From: Nostoc sp. LEGE 06077
GTDB taxonomy: Bacteria; Cyanobacteriota; Cyanobacteriia; Cyanobacteriales; Nostocaceae
Length of the DNA: 64,000 bases
Assembly (NCBI RefSeq): GCF_015207705.1
Contig: NZ_JADEWI010000011.1
Location: 93,111-157,110 of the forward strand
Reading direction: 5' to 3'
Within the stretch, counting starts at the first letter, position 1, and every line of letters starts with the position of its first letter. Positions 54,612 through 62,699 of the stretch are shown here, piece after piece. Under the pieces are notes generated by a model. That model made no database searches and was not told where the DNA came from. It worked only from the letters and a program-made list of their open reading frames with translations. Position numbers and translations under genes: made by a program.

Positions 54612-54733
54612 TTTTAAATTAACTTTTGTAAAGTATCTGAGTCTGCCCAAAGTTATATGATGATGGATTGAGTTTTCAGCCATGTTTCATACACAGGCTT
54701 TCATCCTCCTTTGTACCTAGTCTGAGAAAACCC

Positions 54734-56608
54734 ATGCAGCGATTCCGAGTAGAGGTTATAACCAAAACACCAAATCCCCAGCAAGTAATTTATGCGGCGA
54801 TGCACCAGGACTATACCGACGCATTTGTGGTTGATGAACGAGACTCATGGCCTTCGGAATCACAATGCGGCGAAGTGATTGTTAAGCGACTGTTAGCAGG
54901 AGAACGGGGACACTACGGGCCGTTAGAACACCCCCAAATAGTGTTTAACTGCGGCTATTTTCCGCACAGCGTCATGCAACAGGCGCGTACTCATCGCGTG
55001 AGCGTGAGTTTTGATGTGCAATGTCTGAGTGGAGATAGTGAAATTACTTTTGTGAAAACGGCAGGTGGTTTAACAAAAATTAAGATTTCGGAACTTTACG
55101 ATTTATGGACTAATGGCGAAAAAGCAGTTCGTGAAAGAAAAATTCGCGGGCGTAAGGGAGAAGAACCAGGAACATATCGTAGAGATTGTAAAACCCGTCT
55201 GCGAAAAATGAACCTGCGTGTTCTGAATGAAGAAACGGGTATTTTTGAATTCGGCCACATTAAAGAGGTTTTTGATCAAGGACTACAACCCGTTTATCGC
55301 TTAACTCTAGAAGATGGTAGGAAATTAAACTGTACAGAAAATCATCGCCTGCTGACTGAGCAAGGTTGGCGAACGATGAAAGAAGCTTTAGAGTTAGTAA
55401 CAGATCACAGCAGACAAGTTATTAACTATAGTCAAGATTGTTACTTAATGACCAACGGAGTCATAGTTGGTGAAGGCTTGTATCGAGATAAAACTTGGCT
55501 CCAAGAACAGCTATCAGCTGGTTTAACTGTTAGACAAATGGCTGAAAAGGCTGGTTGTTCAATAGAGGCAATTAAAAAGTGGGTTTATCTTTACAATCTG
55601 AAGCTAAATAAATGTAAACCTGGAACAAAAAATCCTTGGAATAAAGGATTCCGAGGAGCTTATCAACTAAATTTAACTTCTGAACAAAGACAACAGCGAA
55701 GAGAAAGGTCAAAACATTTCACTCGCAGAGGTGAAAACAGCAATTTTTGGAAAGGTGGCTTAACAGAAGAACGAGTTTCGATTGGTGCTTGGACACGGAC
55801 AGTTGCGCCTCAAGTACATGAAAAGTTTGATTTCACTTGTCAGTCGTGCGGTGTTCGTGGAGGTTCACTTCACGCTCATCATTTATTGCCAGTTTACTCA
55901 CATCCTGAAAAAGGATATGACTTTGAAAATCTAGTCACTGTTTGTCAAAATTGCCACCGACAAATTCACAACCAGGGACTTGAACTAGAATTTGCCCAAA
56001 ATTTCGTTCCTATTGCTGCTCTTCCTGAAAAACCTAAACCAGCAGGACGAAAATTAAAAGCTCACCCGATGAAAGTTGTTCAAGTACGCTATCTGGGGTT
56101 GCAAAAAACTTACGATTTAGAAGTAGATGGGAAATGGCACAATTTTGTTGCTAATGGCGTAGTTGTTCACAATTCATTTCGCTATACAGGTAATCAATTT
56201 ATACAAGTAATAGAAGGCAAAAAAGATATAGAAGATGTATTCTATCTGCGTCCTGTGGGTTATTACACAGATAGACAAGGTAAAAAATATTACTATTCGC
56301 CAGAGCAACGTGCCGCAGATTTAGAGTGGTGTATGGAAGCATCGAAACGATATGCAGCGAGTTTTGCGGCGGGAATGTCTGAAGAACACGCTAGAGGGAT
56401 AGTACCGTTTGATTATCGCCAACATTTTGTAGTGAGCTTTAATCTCCGGTCATTTCTGCATTTTTGTGATTTGAGAAATAAAAAAGATGCCCAACTAGAA
56501 ATTCAAAAGCTGTGCGAATTAATGTGGCCGCATTTTGCCGAGTGGACACCAGCGATCGCCCAATGGTATGAAAAGCAGCGTTTAGGTAAAGCTCGATTAG
56601 CACCCTAA
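54734..56608 (+). CDS. thyX: FAD-dependent thymidylate synthase ThyX, interrupted by an intein
   Basis: ThyX makes dTMP from dUMP with FAD and methylene-tetrahydrofolate. The ORF of 624 residues is two ThyX parts around an in-frame insertion: residues 1-96 (MQRFRVEVI to THRVSVSFDVQ) and the rest after the insertion (SFRYTGNQF to KARLAP), giving a normal ThyX of about 240 residues after splicing. The insertion falls within the ThyX signature, after FDVQ and before SFRYTG, a site essential for activity, so splicing is needed for function. ATG 54734 is preferred; a TTG at 54668 is unlikely. Confidence 0.93.
   Translation: MQRFRVEVITKTPNPQQVIYAAMHQDYTDAFVVDERDSWPSESQCGEVIVKRLLAGERGHYGPLEHPQIVFNCGYFPHSVMQQARTHRVSVSFDVQCLSGDSEITFVKTAGGLTKIKISELYDLWTNGEKAVRERKIRGRKGEEPGTYRRDCKTRLRKMNLRVLNEETGIFEFGHIKEVFDQGLQPVYRLTLEDGRKLNCTENHRLLTEQGWRTMKEALELVTDHSRQVINYSQDCYLMTNGVIVGEGLYRDKTWLQEQLSAGLTVRQMAEKAGCSIEAIKKWVYLYNLKLNKCKPGTKNPWNKGFRGAYQLNLTSEQRQQRRERSKHFTRRGENSNFWKGGLTEERVSIGAWTRTVAPQVHEKFDFTCQSCGVRGGSLHAHHLLPVYSHPEKGYDFENLVTVCQNCHRQIHNQGLELEFAQNFVPIAALPEKPKPAGRKLKAHPMKVVQVRYLGLQKTYDLEVDGKWHNFVANGVVVHNSFRYTGNQFIQVIEGKKDIEDVFYLRPVGYYTDRQGKKYYYSPEQRAADLEWCMEASKRYAASFAAGMSEEHARGIVPFDYRQHFVVSFNLRSFLHFCDLRNKKDAQLEIQKLCELMWPHFAEWTPAIAQWYEKQRLGKARLAP
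55022..56173 (+). mobile_element. Intein with HNH homing endonuclease domain in ThyX
   Basis: 384 codons, starting with Cys1 in CLSGDSEI (block A) and ending in VVVHN, with Ser as the first residue downstream, which are the three classic splicing residues. Block B reads CTENHRLLT (the TxxH motif). Middle part: a helix-turn-helix-like LTVRQMAEKAGCSIEAIKKW, an RRGENSNFWKGG stretch like NUMOD3, and an HNH nuclease (FTCQSCG, SLHAHHLLPVYSHP, ENLVTVCQNCHRQIH). Block F/G reads YDLEVDGKWHNFVANG. All parts look intact, so both splicing and homing may be active. Confidence 0.93.
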
Positions 56609-56619
56609 TATTTTAGGGT
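56602..56619. terminator. Short hairpin overlapping the thyX stop codon
   Basis: ACCCTAA, loop TATT, TTAGGGT: the first arm contains the TAA stop. A T-run follows 11 bp later (56631-56637). It could end thyX transcripts, but the stem is only 7 bp. Confidence 0.35.
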
Positions 56620-56668
56620 AGAGGTGTAGGTTTTTTTAGCTATTCCCATTTCCTCCACCCTAAACAAT

Positions 56669-59341
56669 TTACTCAACGACCTCATTTACTGGGAATCTAT
56701 CAATTAATTGCATAGCACGGTAGGCATTACGCTGAAAAATATCTGGTAAATGGGGAACGTGGGGAATTTGGGATAATAAATCCAAAGTTCGGCGTAAAAT
56801 CCTCACGACATCACCTTCATCTAAAGTGGTGTGGCTGCATAGTTCTGTCCATTCCATGCCTAATGCCCACTTTTCAACAAGGGCAATTAACTCAAATTCT
56901 AACCAGATTGGCAGTGCTACATTATATCGCCGTTGCAGTTGGAATATTTGGCGACGAATGCCCCGCAGTTTTGCTAAAGCCTCGACTACTTCCTCACTCA
57001 AATCAAAGTTGACTCTACTATCTGGACGTGGGGTTTCTGTGACTAAAGCGGCTATGGCGGCGGCTAAGTGGTGAGGATCTAATTGGTTCAGTTCACCACT
57101 GCCAAATACTAAACCTAGCCACAATTCGTTTTCTCCACGAATAGCCGCGGCTATTCGCCCTAATTCTGTGGGTATGAGGTTATCCAAACCACCAAAGTGT
57201 TGCAAAATCGTAATTAAATTGAGAAATTCTTCCCAATGACGTTGTGATTGTTGCTCAACTTGCCCTTGCAGTTGTTCAAGTTCGGCTTCGAGTTCCACAT
57301 AACGCGCTCTGCGTTTAAAAATTGTCGAGGCATTACCTGATTGTCGCAAAGGATGATTTTCTATTTGTTCTTCAATGGCGGTAACGCGGCTGAGTTGTTC
57401 TGCTACTTCTGGTGACAGATGAAAAGGTTCTCCAGGGTCAGGAATGCTTTGGGCGATCGCAGCTGTTTGTTCATTTCCCCGGTAAGACTGTCCTGGTTTG
57501 AAGAGCAACTCTGGAGGCGGTAATATATCTTCTGGTACATCCAGCCTGGGTAATTCGGCGTGTAAATTCATTACATCTTCAGTTGTGGCCACATACCAAC
57601 GGTTATCCTGCCCTAAACAGACAAAATACGGCGCTTGTGCTAAACCAGGACTTTTACCAACTAAAACTGCCGTTATGGGTGTAGATACTGTAATATTTTT
57701 GCCTTTAAGACTTAACAGTGTTCCAGAGACAGCAAAGCCCAACATCATCACCAATTCTTCTTGGCGGTCATCCTGAGCTTGTTGTTGCAGAGTTTTTAAT
57801 AACTGGCGTTCTACTTTCAGACGTTGCCGCAATTTCTCGTAGACAGCAATTTCGTTTTCATCTACAGCGGCGATTTGTGCTTGGAGTTGGTCTAGTTGGG
57901 CTTGCAGTTCGGCTATCTCGTCATATTCTGGTTTGAGGTGCAAGTTAGCTATATACTGCCCAAAACTGCGTTCTACTAGTTCTCTGGCTTGCTCTATGGT
58001 GTGAGTTTGCAGTAAGTTCAGCACCATCCCATAACTAGGTGTAAATTGGCTAACTAAGGGGTCTGCCTTAGAGGTAGCCAGATACGCTGCTTCTTTAGAT
58101 CCTTCAAAGGGCGTTTGGACGGTCACTACATAACCTTGTTTATCCATACCACGACGACCAGCCCGACCAGCCATTTGGAGAAATTCTGAAGCATTCAACA
58201 AGCGGTGTCCGGTATCGGTACGTTTAGAAAGAGTAGAAATAACTGTGGTACGGGCAGGCATATTAATCCCTGCTGCTAAAGTTTCAGTCGCAAATACCAC
58301 CTTAATCAATCCCTGCTGGAATAGTTCTTCCACTAGCACTTTCCACGCAGGTAAAATTCCCGCATGGTGGGCAGCAACCCCGCGATAAAGGGGGGCAATT
58401 TGTCCCGAACGACCAGCTTCAGGGTTACGGTTTAAAAAATCGTCGATTTGCTCCCGTAATATTTGTGACTCTTGACCATTAACCAACCATAAATCACCTA
58501 CTTCTGCAACCGCTTTATCGCATCCCCGGCGACTGAAGATGAAGTAAATAGCGGGGAGCATATCTCGCTGTTGTAGCTGGCTCAAGGTATAGATGATACC
58601 TGGGGCTTCTGGTCTGCCGTTTTTACCTCTGTCCCCTTGTCCTTTGCGGTGTTTCTTAACTAGGCGGGGATTAATTTTGTTCTTGCTCTCATTCAGTAGG
58701 GGAAACAGACCTTTGGGATTGCAGTAGTGAAATTCCAAGGGTACTGGGCGAAAATCAGAGTAAATCAGGTCGGTGGGGCCGTGGACGTGATTTAACCAAT
58801 CTGTTAGTTGTTCGCTGTTGGCAACTGTGGCAGAGAGGGCTGCTAGTTGCACTTCACGGGGACAGTAGATAATTGATTCTTCCCAAACTGTACCGCGTTG
58901 GCGATCGTTCATGTAGTGGCATTCATCTAATACCACCGCTTCCACATCTACTAAGGAAATGCCAACTTGCCCGATGGGTGTGCCATAGAGCATATTGCGG
59001 AAGATTTCTGTGGTCATCACCAGAATTGGTGCATCTCTGTTAATGGAGGCATCCCCGGTTAACAGTCCTACCAAATCGGAACCAAATTTTTCCCGGAAAT
59101 CGCGTAATTTTTGATTTGACAGCGCTTTGAGGGGTGTAGTGTAGAATACACGTTTTCTTCGCGCTAGGGCGCGATAAATAGCGTATTCTCCGACTAATGT
59201 TTTGCCCGAACCTGTGGGCGCACATACAACTACGGAGCGTCCAGCGTTAAGGGACGCGATCGCATCTTTCTGAAACTGATCCAGATCAAAGGGAAATATC
59301 GACCCTAAGTTAATTTCTGGAGACGGTGCGGGATAATTCAC
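56669..59341 (-). CDS. Ski2/Mtr4-like DExH-box RNA helicase
   Basis: 890 residues. Helicase motifs: Q-like FDLDQFQKDAI, motif I APTGSGKT (about 40-47), Ia TTPLKALSNQK, motif II DECH (VLDECHYMNDRQRGTVWEE), SAT in LSALSATVANSE, VVFATETLAAGINMPA and the QMAGRAGRRG motif VI (about 390-400). The C-terminal third carries a DSHCT-type helical domain (GEPFHLSPEVAEQL to RVLRRTLDLLSQ). Such proteins unwind structured RNA and in eukaryotes feed the exosome; cyanobacterial ones are widely conserved but poorly studied. GTG 59341 follows an in-frame stop, so it is the earliest start. Confidence 0.9.
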   Translation of the reverse strand: MNYPAPSPEINLGSIFPFDLDQFQKDAIASLNAGRSVVVCAPTGSGKTLVGEYAIYRALARRKRVFYTTPLKALSNQKLRDFREKFGSDLVGLLTGDASINRDAPILVMTTEIFRNMLYGTPIGQVGISLVDVEAVVLDECHYMNDRQRGTVWEESIIYCPREVQLAALSATVANSEQLTDWLNHVHGPTDLIYSDFRPVPLEFHYCNPKGLFPLLNESKNKINPRLVKKHRKGQGDRGKNGRPEAPGIIYTLSQLQQRDMLPAIYFIFSRRGCDKAVAEVGDLWLVNGQESQILREQIDDFLNRNPEAGRSGQIAPLYRGVAAHHAGILPAWKVLVEELFQQGLIKVVFATETLAAGINMPARTTVISTLSKRTDTGHRLLNASEFLQMAGRAGRRGMDKQGYVVTVQTPFEGSKEAAYLATSKADPLVSQFTPSYGMVLNLLQTHTIEQARELVERSFGQYIANLHLKPEYDEIAELQAQLDQLQAQIAAVDENEIAVYEKLRQRLKVERQLLKTLQQQAQDDRQEELVMMLGFAVSGTLLSLKGKNITVSTPITAVLVGKSPGLAQAPYFVCLGQDNRWYVATTEDVMNLHAELPRLDVPEDILPPPELLFKPGQSYRGNEQTAAIAQSIPDPGEPFHLSPEVAEQLSRVTAIEEQIENHPLRQSGNASTIFKRRARYVELEAELEQLQGQVEQQSQRHWEEFLNLITILQHFGGLDNLIPTELGRIAAAIRGENELWLGLVFGSGELNQLDPHHLAAAIAALVTETPRPDSRVNFDLSEEVVEALAKLRGIRRQIFQLQRRYNVALPIWLEFELIALVEKWALGMEWTELCSHTTLDEGDVVRILRRTLDLLSQIPHVPHLPDIFQRNAYRAMQLIDRFPVNEVVE

Positions 59342-59482
59342 TCAATCACATTTGCAACCAGACTGTTTACTATATTAACGGGTCTTTTGTCAACTTCGTT
59401 ATAGAAAGTAGGGAATAGGGATTAGGAACCAGAAGGCAGGGAACAGAAGGATGAAATTTCATACTTCATATTTCACACTTTT

Positions 59483-60295
59483 TCATTTCCCCAATTCTTG
59501 CGATCGCACTGTGGCGGCTTTGACTGCTTCAATTAAAGCGGAACGAAATCCGGCTTTTTCTAATTGGCTAATGCCAGCAATTGTAGTACCACCAGGACTG
59601 GTCACTCGGTCTTTCAATTCTGCTGGGTGCATTTTACTGTTATGCAGTAATTGTGCAGTTCCCAAGACTGTTTGTAGGGCGAGTTGGTTGGCAACACCTC
59701 TGGGTAAGCCTGCGGCAACTCCACCATCGGCTAAGGCTTCTACTAAAATAGAGACATAAGCGGGGCCACTACCAGATAGTCCCGTGACAGCATCCATCAA
59801 GCTTTCGGAAACTTCGACAACTTCTCCCACTGCGGAAAATATTTGCAAAGCTTTTTGGTGGTGTTTGGCGTTTGTGTATGCACCTAAACAGATTGCTGTA
59901 ATCCCTGCCCCTACAGTTGCTGGGGTATTAGGCATGGCTCTAATGACTGGGAGTTGGGGAAATGCCGCTTCTATGTGATGTAAAGGCACTCCTGCCAAAA
60001 TCGAAATCACCAAAGGTGAGTGTTCTACCGAAATAATATCTGCTAATTCTTGAGCGATCGCACTAAATACTTGCGGTTTAACAGCTAAAAATATGACTTC
60101 CTGCGCTTGCTCAAACACCAAGCTATTATCTGCTGTCACAGTCACATCATATTGCTGCTGTAAAAAATTTTGCCGCGCCCCTTGGGGTTCGCTAACAATT
60201 ACTTCTGAGGGTTGGTAGATGCCATGTGCAATGAGGCGGGATAACAGCGCTTCTCCCATTACCCCACCACCAATTAAGCCAAATTTTTTAGTCAT
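59483..60295 (-). CDS. proC: Pyrroline-5-carboxylate reductase
   Basis: Last step of proline synthesis, NAD(P)H-dependent. 270 residues of usual length. Rossmann GLIGGGVMGEAL (about 6-17), VIFLAVKPQVF, IRAMPNTPA (substrate loop) and the signature MDAVTGLSGSGPAYV with RVTSPGGTT near the C-terminus. ATG 60295. In cyanobacteria proC follows sepF and pipX-pipY, as here. Confidence 0.96.
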   Translation of the reverse strand: MTKKFGLIGGGVMGEALLSRLIAHGIYQPSEVIVSEPQGARQNFLQQQYDVTVTADNSLVFEQAQEVIFLAVKPQVFSAIAQELADIISVEHSPLVISILAGVPLHHIEAAFPQLPVIRAMPNTPATVGAGITAICLGAYTNAKHHQKALQIFSAVGEVVEVSESLMDAVTGLSGSGPAYVSILVEALADGGVAAGLPRGVANQLALQTVLGTAQLLHNSKMHPAELKDRVTSPGGTTIAGISQLEKAGFRSALIEAVKAATVRSQELGK

Positions 60296-60381
60296 TAGTT
60301 CATGGTCAATAGTCCATAGTTAATAGCCTAGAGTCAAAAACTTGGGACTCTGAACTTTTGACTCTGGACTATTAACTAATT
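60296..60381. repeat. TTGACTA-type heptamer repeat hairpin between sepF and proC
   Basis: GGTCAATAGTCCATAGTTAATAG at the left and its inverse CTCTGGACTATTAACTAAT at the right, with TAGAGTCAAAAACTTGGGACTCTGA in the middle. Same word family as 21250-21368 and 32275-32390. Confidence 0.75.
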
Positions 60382-60386
60382 TAAAC

Positions 60387-60983
60387 TTATTGTGCCATGC
60401 GATTCGGTTCATTTCCCCAGTTTGGTGTGGCAGTTGGGGTGGTGCGTACAGGACGAGCTGGCGGTTGTGGTACTTCATGAATAACTCCACCTTGGGTGCT
60501 GACTTGCACACAGCTTGGCGTAAACAAAAAGATGCTTTCTCCAATCCGTTCTTGATGTCCATCTAATGCGTAAGTTCCACCAGCAACAAAATCAACGGCA
60601 CGTTGTGCTTGATCTGGATCCATGATTGTCAGGTTGAGTACTACTGACTTCCGCTCACGCAAGGCTTGAATAGCCTGGGGCATTTCTTCAAATGTACGAG
60701 GCTCAAGTACTAATACTTCTGAAATCCCGTTCACTGCTCCTGGCATACCAATTACGTTCCCCATCGTAGACTTTGATCCTGTTGCTACATCATTACCCAT
60801 TGTAGTCATGGGTTCCCGCCAACGTCGATTTTGTGTAGTAGCTTCTGCGGGCGCAGGTTGAGGATTTTCCTCTTGATACAGATTTTGATAATTATCTGTA
60901 TCTGCTTCTTCTTCGTAATATTCGTATTCTACCTGCTCATTTAGCCCTACAAAGTCTCGAAGTTTAGAAAAGATATTGTTCAT
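60387..60983 (-). CDS. sepF: Cell division protein SepF
   Basis: Cytoplasmic FtsZ-anchoring division protein (Cdv2/YlmF). 198 residues: N-terminal membrane-binding helix [14 protein letters not shown], an acidic/Pro-rich linker (about 20-75) and the SepF core (about 80-175: [60 protein letters not shown]). The tail is Pro/Thr-rich. ATG 60983. Operon neighbour of pipX-pipY and proC, as in other cyanobacteria. Confidence 0.95.
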   Translation of the reverse strand: MNNIFSKLRDFVGLNEQVEYEYYEEEADTDNYQNLYQEENPQPAPAEATTQNRRWREPMTTMGNDVATGSKSTMGNVIGMPGAVNGISEVLVLEPRTFEEMPQAIQALRERKSVVLNLTIMDPDQAQRAVDFVAGGTYALDGHQERIGESIFLFTPSCVQVSTQGGVIHEVPQPPARPVRTTPTATPNWGNEPNRMAQ

Positions 60984-61345
60984 TTGGTACGCTCCTGATG
61001 CAAATTACCTTTATCGATTTGGCTGTTAGTTGATGTAGCCACTAAAGATCACTACAAAGGACGGACAATCTAGTAATCTTATCGTTGTTTGTAGCTTCTA
61101 TTACAACTATGGATAACGAACTGACGCTTTTGTAAACGCCTGTACCTTAACCTAGATACAATAATGAGTCAAGATTATATCCCAAAGATTTTAGGATATA
61201 AAGCTTAATTACAGGTTTTTTTGATTATTCGTTACTTTTTTTAATATTTTTTTAGTGCCTGATTGTACCAGTAGTCTAGGAAAATTATCTGTATTGTCTA
61301 CCTAGAGCTACTGCTACAACTAGTTAAGAATTGCTGCCAGCGAAA
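60984..61345. other. 362-bp region between pipY and sepF
   Basis: No gene or repeat recognised. Likely sepF promoter region, with a T-rich stretch at 61213-61256. Confidence 0.5.
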
Positions 61346-62014
61346 TTAATGGCGATCGCCGAATAAAATAGTTCCCAATCTTACCATCGTTGCTCCAGCT
61401 TGTACTGCCAGTTGATAATCGCCTGACATCCCCATTGAAAGTTGCTCTATGTGAATATTCGGCAAATTTTGTAACTGGATTTCTTTCGCTAACTGGCAAG
61501 TGCTATTAAATACATCCATGATTTCCGCCTCAGTCAACCCTAAAGGCGGAATTGTCATCAATCCCTGAATTTGTAAATACTTACACTGGTTGAGTTCCCC
61601 TAAGTCAGCAAGTAATTCTCGAACACTCCAACCCGACTTTTGCGGGTCAGGAAGTATTTTGACTTGCAGACACACTTTTGGACTCACTCCCATCTGTTGT
61701 GCTAATTGATTTAAGCGCTGCGCCAAATTCAAATTATCTACAGAGTGAATCCACTCAAATAATTCCAGTGCCTTTTTGGCTTTGTTGCTTTGTAAATGTC
61801 CAATAAAATGCCAAGTAATATCTGATAAGTCTTGCAACTGAGCTTGTTTACTGGCAGCTTCTTGGATACGACTTTCGCCAAAATCACGAATTCCGGCATT
61901 ATAAGCTAAACGAATCACCTCTGCCGAAACTTGCTTGCTGACAGCAATTAACCTGACAGAAGGAGGCAGTGAGGCACGAATATTGGCAATATGTTCGTCA
62001 ATCGAACTACTCAT
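61346..62014 (-). CDS. pipY: PLP-homeostasis protein PipY (YggS/YBL036C family)
   Basis: Pyridoxal-phosphate-binding TIM-barrel protein that keeps free PLP in balance; it has no known enzymatic activity. 222 residues; PLP-lysine segment VRLIAVSKQVSAE (about 20-32), HFIGHLQSNK, VDNLNLAQRLNQL, QGLMTIPPLGL and the SMGMSGDYQLAVQAG phosphate-binding motif. ATG at 62014 overlaps the pipX stop by 4 bp, giving tight coupling that in Synechococcus adjusts PipX and PipY levels together. Confidence 0.95.
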   Translation of the reverse strand: MSSSIDEHIANIRASLPPSVRLIAVSKQVSAEVIRLAYNAGIRDFGESRIQEAASKQAQLQDLSDITWHFIGHLQSNKAKKALELFEWIHSVDNLNLAQRLNQLAQQMGVSPKVCLQVKILPDPQKSGWSVRELLADLGELNQCKYLQIQGLMTIPPLGLTEAEIMDVFNSTCQLAKEIQLQNLPNIHIEQLSMGMSGDYQLAVQAGATMVRLGTILFGDRH

Positions 62015-62289
62015 TGGAAGGTGCGTTGGAAAACACTCTGAAGCTGATCGTACTCCTGAGATTGCCCATTGCGTCGCAGGGTACGCAAACGATTTTCTAA
62101 CATCATCCTGGCCTCTGTGCGTCCAATGGATTGAAATTTAACACCTTTAACGTCGTTTGTGACCAGAAAAAATAAGCGTTGGGCATAAAGTGTAGTGAAC
62201 ATATCTTGGTTGTCGTCAACCATACAGATTCGATAAAGTAAGCCCCAAGTTGGATGATTTATGTAAATTTCGGAGGTTTCTGAAGTCAT
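62011..62289 (-). CDS. pipX: PII-interacting protein PipX (NtcA co-activator)
   Basis: 92 residues. Tudor-like N-terminal domain (YINHPTWGLLYRICMVDDNQ, TLYAQRLFFLV) and C-terminal helices (IGRTEARMMLENRLRTLRRN, QLQSVFQRTF). PipX binds either PII or NtcA according to 2-oxoglutarate and ADP/ATP and so links carbon/nitrogen status to transcription. ATG 62289. Confidence 0.97.
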   Translation of the reverse strand: MTSETSEIYINHPTWGLLYRICMVDDNQDMFTTLYAQRLFFLVTNDVKGVKFQSIGRTEARMMLENRLRTLRRNGQSQEYDQLQSVFQRTFQ

Positions 62290-62699
62290 TTAGGAATCAA
62301 GGTAGGAGTATGAATATTTATTCGTAGTTCTTACAAAACATTCAGACGATGATCATACTATTCGTCAGAATATTTAGTTAAAACTACTCCAATTGAGTAA
62401 CTTCTGCCATCACATAGCAGTTATGAAATCATTAATCTGATGCCCACTAGGCAAATGAAGCTAATAGTTAGGAGAAGGTAAAGGCACGCAAGGGTTGATG
62501 AGACTTCTTTGATAACTCGGACTTATTTGCGATGGACAAAACAAAAAATCTCTACTTTTTGTTGAATTTTGCCGATCGCAAAAAGATTTACCCTCTAAAG
62601 TAATAGCCAAGGCTGACTCGCAAATTGATATTGGCGCTGGCTTCTCTCCATGTTGCCATAATTATTATTCTGTGGCACAAAATAACCAATAATTGCCAA
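62290..62699. other. 410-bp region upstream of pipX
   Basis: No gene, RNA or clear NtcA box (GTAN8TAC) recognised; a GTA-N5-TAC sequence at about 62324-62334 has the wrong spacing. Confidence 0.5.

Noticed and set aside
54668..54733. N-terminal extension of ThyX starting at TTG 54668
   Set aside because: The ThyX family starts at MQRFRVEV; the extension has no ThyX similarity and the ATG at 54734 fits.
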